Source: Bacteroidia bacterium (GTDB lineage Bacteria; Bacteroidota; Bacteroidia; NS11-12g; UBA955). From it: DNA of 64,000 bases. The notes below the pieces were generated by a model, which searched no databases, had not been told where the DNA came from, and was given only the letters and a program-made list of their open reading frames with translations. This document shows positions 41,660 through 50,052 of the stretch, in pieces; position 1 is the stretch's first letter, and each line of letters begins with the position of its first letter. The position numbers were made by a program, and so were the translations under genes. The stretch lies in assembly GCA_023653095.1 (NCBI GenBank), contig JAMNXP010000002.1, positions 206,910-270,909 on the forward strand, written 5' to 3'.

Positions 41660-43843
41660 ATGAATAAAAGTATACTGTTTTTAGGAGTGTTTGTTTTTCT
41701 GGGGGGACGAATACAGGCGCAGAAAGATTCTGCGAAGATTGAAGGAGTTGAAATAAAGGTCCAAAAAAGCATCATTGAAAATCAAGCAGACAAACTAGTC
41801 TACAATGCTTCTGAAGATATTACAAGTCAGGGGCAATCAGCCAGCGATTTATTGGCTAAAGTACCCATGGTAGAGGTAGATATGGATGGGAATGTGTCGT
41901 TGAGGGGAAACAGGAATGTCAGATTTTTAGTTAACGGTCGACCATCGGGGTTGATTTCTGGAAGCCCAGCAGATGCCTTGCGTGCTTTGTCAGCAGACGA
42001 CATAGAGAAAATTGAAGTCATTACCAATCCCTCATCTAAATACGATGCCGACGGTTCTGGAGGAATCATCAATATCATCATGAAGAAGAAAATTGTGGGT
42101 AATACGGGCAGTGTGAGGTTGGGAATTGGTACGCGTAGTGCTCATTTTGGGGGACAATATTCATCTGTGAGGGGCAAAAATAACTTTTCGGCATCGGCAG
42201 GCGGTCACTTTTGGAGGAGTTGGGGAGATGTTGTGACTACTCGAACCAATGTCAATGCATTGGGTGAGAATTGGATGTTGAAGCAGAATGGTTATGCCAA
42301 TAACTGGGGGGGTGGCCCAAGAATAACCCTGAATTTAGACAGGCAAATTGACGATAAGCAATCTTTAGTGCTGACCGTTGGAACCAACTCTCAAATGAGA
42401 AGCAACAAACAAGATTGGACCAACCTACAAGGGTTAAGTGTTTTACAAAAAACCTCTGACCAATCGGCTAATCGGTTTAACTTCGGTATGGGTTACGATT
42501 TAGGATTTGACTATCGAAAGAAATTTGAAAAGAAAGACAGAGAGTTTTCAATTTCGGGTTTAATGGCACTCGGAACAGGAAACGATGATTACCTTGCAAA
42601 AAGAGATTTTTACGGAATTATAGTTGCCAAAGAACAAGAGCAAAGTTTGAATTCTACTTTGAACAATGAAACCTCTTTGCAAATGGATTATACGGAACCT
42701 TTTACACCTACATTGAAGGGTGAATTTGGTGCAAAAGCCATATTTAGAACGGTCAATTCCGACTATTTATTCAATTTTTACAACGATACATTGGGTAAGT
42801 TTATTGAAGCTAAGGATAGAACAAATGGATTGGATTATTACCAAAATGTATATGCTGCATATGGGCAATTGAACTATTCATTCGCTAAGATTTATTCAGT
42901 AAGATTTGGTCTTAGATATGAGATGACAGAATTTGGAGGTGCCTTGACTCAGTCACAAAAAAGCGAGTTTAAGGGCGATCCTTACGCTAATTTTGTGCCG
43001 TCATTTAACATTTCTCGCTCCATTGGGAAGGGTGGATTTGCTCGTTTTAATTACAATCGACGCATTCAAAGACCTTCGCTATTTTTCTTAAATCCCTATG
43101 TAAATACTTCAGATCCCCTGAATATTTCTCAGGGTAATCCTTATTTATCGCCTGAATTTGGAGATAATTTTGAGTTTTCTTTTGGGAATTATACAAAAGT
43201 GGGTGGGTATGGTTTTAACGTTTTTCACAAAAGGATAGATCAAGCCATAGAGACCTATAGGACAGTGAATGCGAATGATATTTACGTGACCACTTACGGC
43301 AATTTTGGATTAAATAGACAGAACGGATTTGATTTTAACGTCAATTTCAGGGGTAAAGGTTGGTCATTGTTTTTCAACGGTGGCGCTGGATTGGTGCAGA
43401 TTTCTACGTTGATTGATTCTGGAGCCATTGCTGGCTTATCAGTTAGAGGGGTTACCTACAGCGCGGGACTTCGGGGTAATGTTAAAATTGGAAAGAACTG
43501 GATGTTAGAGGCGTTTTCTAGGGTGAATGCTCCTAGTTTTTCTTTACAAGGATATTCACAGAACTGGTTGTTTCACACCATTGGATTTAAGCGACAATTC
43601 AAGAATGATCTAGGCGGAATTGGATTTGGATTTGATAATCCGTTTTCGCCAGTGGTGCATTTGAAAACCGAAAATAATGGTAATGGTTTCACGTATCTTC
43701 AAGATAGAGAGTTGAACATGTGGGGCGTGAGAATCAATTTTGATTACAAGTTTGGTAAAATAAGCAGCCAACCCGAAAACATCAGGGAGATTAAAATCAA
43801 GAACGAAGACTTGAAAAACGGCGACGGGCAAGGCGGAATGTAA
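41660..43843 (+). CDS. Outer-membrane beta-barrel family protein with TonB-type plug
   Basis: Outer-membrane barrel of 727 residues starting 2 bases after the permease. The signal peptide is MNKSILFLGVFVFLGGRIQAQ. The plug-like domain contains ADKLVYNASEDITSQGQSAS near residue 43, KVPMVEVDMDGNVSLRGNRN near 68 and DIEKIEVITNPSSKYDADGS near 113. The barrel follows, with an outer_membrane_beta-barrel family pattern RPSLFFLNPYVNTSDPLN near 473. No TonB-box is evident, and the carboxypeptidase-like N-terminal domain of SusC-type proteins is missing. It may work with the MacB-like permease and TamB in envelope transport, but the substrate is unknown. The C-terminus is an extended acidic/polar tail rather than a final aromatic strand. 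Confidence 0.85.
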   Translation: MNKSILFLGVFVFLGGRIQAQKDSAKIEGVEIKVQKSIIENQADKLVYNASEDITSQGQSASDLLAKVPMVEVDMDGNVSLRGNRNVRFLVNGRPSGLISGSPADALRALSADDIEKIEVITNPSSKYDADGSGGIINIIMKKKIVGNTGSVRLGIGTRSAHFGGQYSSVRGKNNFSASAGGHFWRSWGDVVTTRTNVNALGENWMLKQNGYANNWGGGPRITLNLDRQIDDKQSLVLTVGTNSQMRSNKQDWTNLQGLSVLQKTSDQSANRFNFGMGYDLGFDYRKKFEKKDREFSISGLMALGTGNDDYLAKRDFYGIIVAKEQEQSLNSTLNNETSLQMDYTEPFTPTLKGEFGAKAIFRTVNSDYLFNFYNDTLGKFIEAKDRTNGLDYYQNVYAAYGQLNYSFAKIYSVRFGLRYEMTEFGGALTQSQKSEFKGDPYANFVPSFNISRSIGKGGFARFNYNRRIQRPSLFFLNPYVNTSDPLNISQGNPYLSPEFGDNFEFSFGNYTKVGGYGFNVFHKRIDQAIETYRTVNANDIYVTTYGNFGLNRQNGFDFNVNFRGKGWSLFFNGGAGLVQISTLIDSGAIAGLSVRGVTYSAGLRGNVKIGKNWMLEAFSRVNAPSFSLQGYSQNWLFHTIGFKRQFKNDLGGIGFGFDNPFSPVVHLKTENNGNGFTYLQDRELNMWGVRINFDYKFGKISSQPENIREIKIKNEDLKNGDGQGGM

Positions 43844-43869
43844 ATGGAGTAAATTCGGTTGGATTTTCG

Positions 43870-43877
43870 TAGTTTTG
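43870..43877 (+). promoter_or_regulatory. -7 box of the DUF3127 gene
   Basis: TAGTTTTG matches TAnnTTTG and ends 4 bases before ATG at 43882, predicting a leaderless mRNA. Confidence 0.55.
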
Positions 43878-43881
43878 TGCT

Positions 43882-44283
43882 ATGGACATTCAAGGTAAAA
43901 TTGTACAAATACTTCCCAAGCAGACAGGAGAAGGCAAAAACGGAACTTGGGAGAAGCAAGATTATATTTTAGAAACCCAAGCACAGTACCCCAAAAAGGT
44001 ATGTTTTTCAGTTTGGGGTGTGAAAATTTCCCAATACAATATTCAAATGGGTGAGTTTGTAAGCTTGGGTGTGGATGTTGAAAGTCGTGAATATAACGGT
44101 AGATGGTACACAGATTTAAAAGCTTGGAAAGTAGAAAGGCCTGGAGCAGCGCCAATGAATAGTAATTCTGGAGCAGCACCTAGCAACCAACAGGCTAATG
44201 ACCCATTTGCAGATACTGCTCAAGTAAGTGATCCATTTGCATCTTCTTCGAGTACCGAAGAGGCAGATGATTTGCCATTCTAA
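43882..44283 (+). CDS. DUF3127 protein, SSB-like (OB-fold with acidic tail)
   Basis: Cytosolic protein of 133 residues. The DUF3127 domain (about 1-90) reads MDIQGKIVQILPKQTGEG, then WEKQDYILETQAQYPKK and YNGRWYTDLKAWKVE, and is predicted to be a single OB-fold. It is followed by a low-complexity linker (NSNSGAAPSNQQ with repeated DPFA) and ends EEADDLPF, closely matching the acidic, Phe-terminated tip of SSB (DDDIPF) that recruits repair proteins. A DNA-binding role is plausible but not established for the family. Its promoter is leaderless-type and a terminator follows at 44305-44334. Confidence 0.82.
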   Translation: MDIQGKIVQILPKQTGEGKNGTWEKQDYILETQAQYPKKVCFSVWGVKISQYNIQMGEFVSLGVDVESREYNGRWYTDLKAWKVERPGAAPMNSNSGAAPSNQQANDPFADTAQVSDPFASSSSTEEADDLPF

Positions 44284-44300
44284 TGTCATATTAATGTCGT
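44281..44300. promoter_or_regulatory. Paired TTAATGTCAT-like motifs
   Basis: TAATGTCAT (44281-44289) and TTAATGTCGT (44291-44300) are in tandem with cores 11 bp apart, one helical turn. They resemble the TTAATGTCAT repeats of the haem promoter region. They overlap the DUF3127 stop and precede the type B adhesin operon. Confidence 0.3.
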
Positions 44301-44304
44301 CAAG

Positions 44305-44334
44305 CAGTCAGCAGTAAACGTTGTTGACTGTTTT
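44305..44334 (+). terminator. Intrinsic terminator after the DUF3127 gene
   Basis: CAGTCAGCAG (44305-44314) pairs with TTGTTGACTG (44321-44330) across the loop TAAACG, giving a 10-bp stem with two G-U pairs, followed by TTTT. It ends the DUF3127 transcript before the adhesin operon. Confidence 0.7.
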
Positions 44335-44365
44335 GGTGTCTATAACTAGTTGAGATGTAACAGCC

Positions 44366-47300
44366 ATGAAATTAAACCTATACAAAAAAATATTCCTTCT
44401 TGCCTTATTTTCAATTTCTTCTGTAGTGCTTCGAGCTACAGATTATTATTTGAGTACATCAGGTGATGATACTAAAGATGGATTAAGTCAATCAAATGCA
44501 TGGAAAACACTTTCCCATGCAGTAAGTGTTCTGAAGGCAAACGATAAATTATTCATAGCTGCGGGTAATTACAGTGGAAGTTTGAATGTGGGTGTAACCC
44601 TTACTGTTTCTGTAGATGGAACTGTTAGAGTGGATCACCTTCGAATGAATGCAGGTTCATTGAGTTTGGTGGGTACGAATAGCGCACTATTAAACGTAAA
44701 AGATTCATTTGTTTTAACCAATGGAATTATCACCGTTAACTCTAGTTCTAGATTGCATGCATTAGCAACTTGTGGTTTAAAAGGTGGAAATAAGAATAGT
44801 TTTGTGATAGGTGGTTACGCTGTTCATAATGTAAATTCAGGTGGCCGCAAATTTCTTTGGCACATTGGTGTTGCAAATCAATACAGACCCGTTCAAATGG
44901 AGGGATTTGATCAACCGTCGCCACTAGATCATTGGTTTCATGCTGAATATATTTACACATCTCCTCCGTCATTGCCCACATTGCCTTCAGCAACTAGAAA
45001 TATTTCAAAAACTGGTTATTGGTTTGTAAAATCATCTGCAAGTCCTAGTGAGGCAAGGGCATATGAAATGTCTTTTTATTATGATTCTGTAACGGCTGAT
45101 GACGGTGTGTATGACGCTCCAAAGCTACAGTTGCTTAATTCAAACGGCACCAAACCTTGGAACCTTAACAAAACTGGGGGTACCTTCGATCGCAAAGGTT
45201 ATATTACTTCTAACACTACTGACAGTTTGAAATTTTACGTCTTGGGAAATGCCAAAGGGGGTTCAACTTTTCAAGGTGGATCCAATACCTTAGGTGATAA
45301 TACTAACCCTTTTGCAAAATTCACTTTTGAAACTAAAGCATTGTGTGTGGGCGATACCTTTTATTTCAAAGACCAATCAAAAAATGCTTCAGGGGCTGTA
45401 TATTCTTGGAAGTTTGGAGATGAGAGTTTGACTGGGTCTTTGGCGGGTAAAAATGTGTTATCTACATCAGCCACGAGTAAAAATCCAGTACACATATACA
45501 ATGGGGCGGGTAATTTTCGGGTGCGACAGGAAATTAGAATAGCTGGTAATTTGATTGATACTTCAATTTTGATTTTATCCATTGGCGTAAGACCTAAATT
45601 GACAGGGTTAAATGCCATTCAATTTTATCGTTACCCAATGAACGCTCTTGATACCTTTGATGATGCAACTATCTGTCAAGGGCAACGTTTTTGGGCTATT
45701 GATAACTATGATATTTCTTTCGGGTATAATCCGAATAATGATTACGTAACCAATTTAGAATTGAAAGTGGTGGGGCCAACACCTGAGCCCAAATTGCAAA
45801 CAGTATTGCCGGTTCCTGGGATGGACACTTTGAAATCAACTATTTCACAACCAGGTGCATATCAGATCTTCGCTACACGTACTACCAACAAAGGTTGTAA
45901 GGCATTTGATGTTACTGATTTGATTATTTATGCAACCCCAGGGGTGGCATTTTTAGCCAGTAAGCAATGTGAAACCCCGCCTGATACAAAATTCTTGGTT
46001 ACCAATATGACGGGTGACCCGTCGTTTACCAATAAAATCCAAAAGTGGCGTTGGGAATATGAAGGTCAAAATATTACTGGAGACGTAGTAAAGAATCCAT
46101 CAACAAGAAGTTATTTGTTTTCTGGTGGACACCCCGGTGTTAATATGGTCAAGTTGATCATGGAAACCAATTTTGGTTGTATTGACTCTGTAAGCGAATC
46201 TGTCTATATTTTTCCAAAACCGATTATTGGTTATGACCTTGATAAATTGTGTGACGGCGAAACTATGGAAGCTGATGCAACGAGCTCTCTAATCAAATTT
46301 GGTGGTAGTATTGATGATTATATTTGGAAATTTGATGTTACTGGAGCTGGACGTGCAGATACAGGAAATCAAGTTGCCTATAAATATCCTGGGCCAGGGC
46401 TTTACAGAAACTCAATAACATTGTTTTCTTATAATAATGGCTTGCCAATTTGCAGAGCTGACTCAACTTTCTTTGTTAGAATTCACCCTAAACCAACTCC
46501 AAGTTATCAGATTAAAGAAGTGTGTTATGGTGATTCTACTTCGTTGAGACGTGTAATTGATCGCTATCCGCACAGAGATAGTATGTTGTACTTGTGGTTT
46601 CTTGATTACAACTACATTGGAAGCGATACCAATTTTAAATATAAATTGCCAAAGCCTGGTAGTTATGCATTGACCATGCGCGCGGCATCTTTGGCTGGTT
46701 GTAGAGATTCCGCTGTAGGAGTTTTACGTTCATTTTATGTTCCCGATGTGTCATTTAATTTGGATATGACCGTTCCTGGAAACGATACATTTCAATGTTT
46801 GAATTGGAACCGATTTACTTTTGATTATAATTTCGGCTTAGATCCTTACGATACTATTAGAAACTCTTATTGGGATTTTGGAGACAGTGTGATAGAGTCG
46901 CCTGTGACCAATAATTATCATGGTTATACGAAAGTAGATACGTTTACCGTCAAATTATTTGTAGATAACGTAAACGGTTGTGCTGATAGTGCATATCAAA
47001 CAGTATATGTATGGCCTTCGCCAGTGGCTGGATTTACACACGAGGGAATTTGTATGCCTGACACCGTTGTTTTCACAGATACTATTTCAACTTCAGTGGA
47101 TCCAATTGTTAAGCGATTTTGGGATTTTGGAAACGGTAAAACTGATACCAATAATGTAAACATTGCACGGAATCTTTACATGAGTGCCACGCCTGTTACG
47201 GTGACGTACGTCATTACTTCAGATCACGGTTGTGTAGATTCAGCAGTTAAAGTTCTTGATTCATTGATAGATATCCCCAAAGCCAATTGGCAACTCATTG

Positions 47301-48001
47301 CGGGTAGCATGCCTTTGTGTAAAGGTGATTCAGCTATCTTCCAAGTCTTGGGTGGTGATTCAGTGAGTTGGAAAGTTGATCTTGATACGGCGCGATCAAA
47401 AGCATTTAACAAATCTGGAACCTATGTATTTAGAGTTTATAACGGACCGGGGACCTGTTTTGCGTCTGATTCAGTTCAAGTATACGCGTATTCACCTGCC
47501 GACATTCAAGCTTACGCTGATACGACTATTTTCAGAGGACGTCAAGCTCAACTTAGATTGAAAAATGCTTACAGTAACATTAAATGGTCACCGGCAGATT
47601 TGCTGCTTGACAGCATCAGTGATTTTGTTGTAACTAAACGTCTAACCGATAGTACCGTATTCTATGTTACGGCTTTAGATTCTAATGGATGTCCGGATTT
47701 GGACTCTGTAATTGTCAGAATCATTGACCCACCGTTGGTTAAAATTCCAAATATCATCACCCCAAGTGGAGACGATAAAAACCAGACTTGGAATTTGATT
47801 GACATTCCTGATTTGTTTCTATTTGATATTGTAATTTCAGATAGACAAGGAAAAAGAGTATATTCGACAAGTAATTATGACAATAATTGGGCAGCAACTG
47901 ATCAAAATGGAAATCCATTGCCTGATGGAGTCTACTTCTATTATATGAAAAATCGTCAAACCAATCAGGTGTATAGAGGATACATTCAGGTTATTAAATA
48001 A
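44366..48001 (+). CDS. Giant surface adhesin-like protein with PKD repeats and T9SS type B sorting domain
   Basis: Secreted protein of 1,211 residues. After the signal peptide (ending VVLRA), residues about 22-75 (DYYLSTSGDDTKDGLSQ and AWKTLSHAVSVL) look like the start of a right-handed beta-helix (DUF1565-type). PKD-type Ig folds follow, with YSWKFGDESL near 347, YWDFGDSV near 833 and KRFWDFGNGKTD near 918. The C-terminus, from IPNIITPSGDDKNQTWNL to YYMKNRQTNQVYRGYIQV, is the gliding-motility-associated type B domain. Type B cargo is usually encoded beside a PorP/SprF protein, and that is the next gene, 2 bases away. Probably held at the surface through that partner. A role in adhesion or motility is an inference. 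Confidence 0.88.
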   Translation: MKLNLYKKIFLLALFSISSVVLRATDYYLSTSGDDTKDGLSQSNAWKTLSHAVSVLKANDKLFIAAGNYSGSLNVGVTLTVSVDGTVRVDHLRMNAGSLSLVGTNSALLNVKDSFVLTNGIITVNSSSRLHALATCGLKGGNKNSFVIGGYAVHNVNSGGRKFLWHIGVANQYRPVQMEGFDQPSPLDHWFHAEYIYTSPPSLPTLPSATRNISKTGYWFVKSSASPSEARAYEMSFYYDSVTADDGVYDAPKLQLLNSNGTKPWNLNKTGGTFDRKGYITSNTTDSLKFYVLGNAKGGSTFQGGSNTLGDNTNPFAKFTFETKALCVGDTFYFKDQSKNASGAVYSWKFGDESLTGSLAGKNVLSTSATSKNPVHIYNGAGNFRVRQEIRIAGNLIDTSILILSIGVRPKLTGLNAIQFYRYPMNALDTFDDATICQGQRFWAIDNYDISFGYNPNNDYVTNLELKVVGPTPEPKLQTVLPVPGMDTLKSTISQPGAYQIFATRTTNKGCKAFDVTDLIIYATPGVAFLASKQCETPPDTKFLVTNMTGDPSFTNKIQKWRWEYEGQNITGDVVKNPSTRSYLFSGGHPGVNMVKLIMETNFGCIDSVSESVYIFPKPIIGYDLDKLCDGETMEADATSSLIKFGGSIDDYIWKFDVTGAGRADTGNQVAYKYPGPGLYRNSITLFSYNNGLPICRADSTFFVRIHPKPTPSYQIKEVCYGDSTSLRRVIDRYPHRDSMLYLWFLDYNYIGSDTNFKYKLPKPGSYALTMRAASLAGCRDSAVGVLRSFYVPDVSFNLDMTVPGNDTFQCLNWNRFTFDYNFGLDPYDTIRNSYWDFGDSVIESPVTNNYHGYTKVDTFTVKLFVDNVNGCADSAYQTVYVWPSPVAGFTHEGICMPDTVVFTDTISTSVDPIVKRFWDFGNGKTDTNNVNIARNLYMSATPVTVTYVITSDHGCVDSAVKVLDSLIDIPKANWQLIAGSMPLCKGDSAIFQVLGGDSVSWKVDLDTARSKAFNKSGTYVFRVYNGPGTCFASDSVQVYAYSPADIQAYADTTIFRGRQAQLRLKNAYSNIKWSPADLLLDSISDFVVTKRLTDSTVFYVTALDSNGCPDLDSVIVRIIDPPLVKIPNIITPSGDDKNQTWNLIDIPDLFLFDIVISDRQGKRVYSTSNYDNNWAATDQNGNPLPDGVYFYYMKNRQTNQVYRGYIQVIK

Positions 48002-48003
48002 GC

Positions 48004-49383
48004 ATGAAGAAACTATCAATTCTGTCGGTAATAGCTCTTTCGGCTGTGCAGGTTTTTGCACAAATGGGAGCTAGAATAGACCAATTCTATTTAGACCGAT
48101 CATCAGTGATACCTGCGGCAATTACTGCCACTGATAAAGGTTATGTATCCTTGTACTACAATAAGTTATTTATTGATGTTCCTGGGTCCCCTCAGCATAC
48201 ATTGTTCAATGCCGCGATGCCTCTTCCAAAGCAAAACACTGCGTTTGGATTGTTTTACATGAAAGAGAACATAGCATTCTCAGAAATGCACAATGCTTAT
48301 GCTACCTATGCGTATAAAATTCCATTGGGAAATGATGTTAATGTTGGTTTAGGAGTTAGTGCAGGTGTTCTAGCACAGAATTTTGATGCTTCAAAAGCGG
48401 TGTTTTATGATGATAATGATCCTAAAATCATTGCCCTGCTCTATAGTCCACCAGTTGTAAGAGCAGATTTGAGAGCATCTTTTTATGTGAGTTCAGAGAA
48501 GTTTTATGCGGGGATGGTCGTTTCTAGATTGCCTAAGCCACGTTTCGATTATTCTTACTACAATTATTCAGCAAGTTATGACCTTCAAACTCAAGCTTCT
48601 TGGATGGTGGGGTATAATGCAGTTATTGACGATAATTTCACCTTGAAGCCATCGTTTAATTTCAATATGTATAACTGGGATTATCTCTATTATCAGGGTA
48701 ATTTGACCGCTGATTTTCAAGGGAAATTTTGGTTGGGATTTGGGGTTAATAATCTTTGGCAAGCGGGCTTTAATGTTGGTTTGAAACCTCAAGAAGACAT
48801 CACCTGCGCATACTCTTATACCGTTCCTGATGGAGTTCAGCGAGGACTTTTGGGCCCCATGCATGAATTCACCACTACCATTGGTTTTGGCGCATTGGGT
48901 GCCGGAATTGCTGGAAATGGCAATGGTTTAGGAGGGGATGGTGAAGGTGATGGTTCAAATGGCGGATCAGGCGGTGGAGATGATGAGAATGGTGGCAAAA
49001 GAAGAAGAGGTGGTGATCTTAATGGACAAGGGGTATCTCCAAGTGAGCGAATTCGTAGAGATGTAACGGTGAAAGCTTTCGAAGATATGGAAAGATTTGG
49101 AAAAGGGAACGATACCAGCGGTATTACGTTGCCTCCTATTCCCAAGGTTAAACCAGAGCCTGGACATTATTTAGTGGCAGGTTTACATGCTTCTGAAGAG
49201 AAAGCCAATAAAATGATCAAAGACTTGTACATGAAAGATGTATTGGCATTTAAATTTTATGATCCAAGAAACAAGAGCTTCTACGTATACATCAAGCGTT
49301 ACGATTCAGAAAAGGATGCCAATAAAGGAACATTCTATTTTGAAGTTTCTGTTCCCAATATTTGGGTGAGAGAAATGCAATAA
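48004..49383 (+). CDS. PorP/SprF family T9SS protein fused to a SPOR-like domain
   Basis: Outer-membrane protein of 459 residues that anchors or helps export type B T9SS cargo. A signal peptide ends VQVFAQ. The PorP/SprF barrel (about 20-295) starts MGARIDQFYLDRSSVIPAAI and has the family's FGLFYMKENIAFSEMHNAY and LGVSAGVLAQNFD strands. A glycine-rich linker (GNGNGLGGDGEGDGSNGG, residues about 305-345) leads to a C-terminal SPOR-like fold (about 378-459: PGHYLVAGLHASEEKANKMI and KSFYVYIKRYDSEKDANKG). SPOR domains bind peptidoglycan, so this may tie the surface adhesin to the cell wall. It is co-transcribed with the adhesin. Confidence 0.88.
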   Translation: MKKLSILSVIALSAVQVFAQMGARIDQFYLDRSSVIPAAITATDKGYVSLYYNKLFIDVPGSPQHTLFNAAMPLPKQNTAFGLFYMKENIAFSEMHNAYATYAYKIPLGNDVNVGLGVSAGVLAQNFDASKAVFYDDNDPKIIALLYSPPVVRADLRASFYVSSEKFYAGMVVSRLPKPRFDYSYYNYSASYDLQTQASWMVGYNAVIDDNFTLKPSFNFNMYNWDYLYYQGNLTADFQGKFWLGFGVNNLWQAGFNVGLKPQEDITCAYSYTVPDGVQRGLLGPMHEFTTTIGFGALGAGIAGNGNGLGGDGEGDGSNGGSGGGDDENGGKRRRGGDLNGQGVSPSERIRRDVTVKAFEDMERFGKGNDTSGITLPPIPKVKPEPGHYLVAGLHASEEKANKMIKDLYMKDVLAFKFYDPRNKSFYVYIKRYDSEKDANKGTFYFEVSVPNIWVREMQ

Positions 49384-50052
49384 TCAAGGTTTACTTGAAC
49401 CCATAAACGCAAATCGTATAAGATTGCAACCCATTTGGAGGGCTTGTAGTCTTATACTTTCTGGGTCTTTATAAACTTCGGGGTCTTCCCAACCATTGCC
49501 TAGGTCTGATTCATAATCATAGAAACAAACCAATCGATCTTTGTAGAATAACCCAAGTCCTTTAGCGGGTTTCCCGTCGTGTTCGTGTATTTTGGGTACA
49601 CCCGATGGAAACTTGAAATGATTGTTATATATGGTGTGGGATAGAGGTACAGGAGTTAATTCTAGTTCGGGGAATACCTTTTTTAATTCTCGTCTGATAT
49701 AGGGATCCATGCCGTAGTTATCACAAATGTGAAGGAAGCCGCCGGAGGTTAAATAGGTTCTTAGGTTTTGAGCTTCCTGTTCAGAGAAAACCACGTTTCC
49801 ATGCCCTGTCATAAAGATAAATGGGTAGGAAAAGAGATCATCGCTGCTCACTTCAACAATGACTTCCTGAGTGACTAGGGTAGTTTTGATATGTTTATTG
49901 CAAAAAACAGCTAAGTTTTTAAGGGCTGTTTTGCTGCTATACCAATCTCCTCCACCATTGTATTTGAGTCGAGCCAATGAAATGTTTTGGGCGAATAAAT
50001 GTCCCCCGAAAAGAAAAAGAATGGATAAAAAAGTGCACCTTTTATTTACCAC
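49384..50052 (-). CDS. DUF4159 family secreted protein
   Basis: Exported protein of 222 residues with a signal peptide ending LFGGHLFAQ. The DUF4159 domain follows: LARLKYNGGGDWYSSKTAL near residue 25, FPFIFMTGHGNV-type core (YPFIFMTGHGN near 76), EAQNLRTYLTSGGFLHICD near 92 and LCFYDYESDLGNGW near 175. The fold is related to class I glutamine amidotransferase-like or von Willebrand-associated domains, without a recognisable active site. It abuts the convergent PorP gene with no gap and overlaps uppP by 7 bases. Function unknown. Confidence 0.82.
   Translation of the reverse strand: MVNKRCTFLSILFLFGGHLFAQNISLARLKYNGGGDWYSSKTALKNLAVFCNKHIKTTLVTQEVIVEVSSDDLFSYPFIFMTGHGNVVFSEQEAQNLRTYLTSGGFLHICDNYGMDPYIRRELKKVFPELELTPVPLSHTIYNNHFKFPSGVPKIHEHDGKPAKGLGLFYKDRLVCFYDYESDLGNGWEDPEVYKDPESIRLQALQMGCNLIRFAFMGSSKP
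50001..50012 (-). other. Recurrent 12-mer TTTTCGGGGGAC, copy 4
   Basis: Exact copy on the minus strand in the signal-peptide codons of the DUF4159 gene, encoding the LFGG stretch. Confidence 0.5.
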
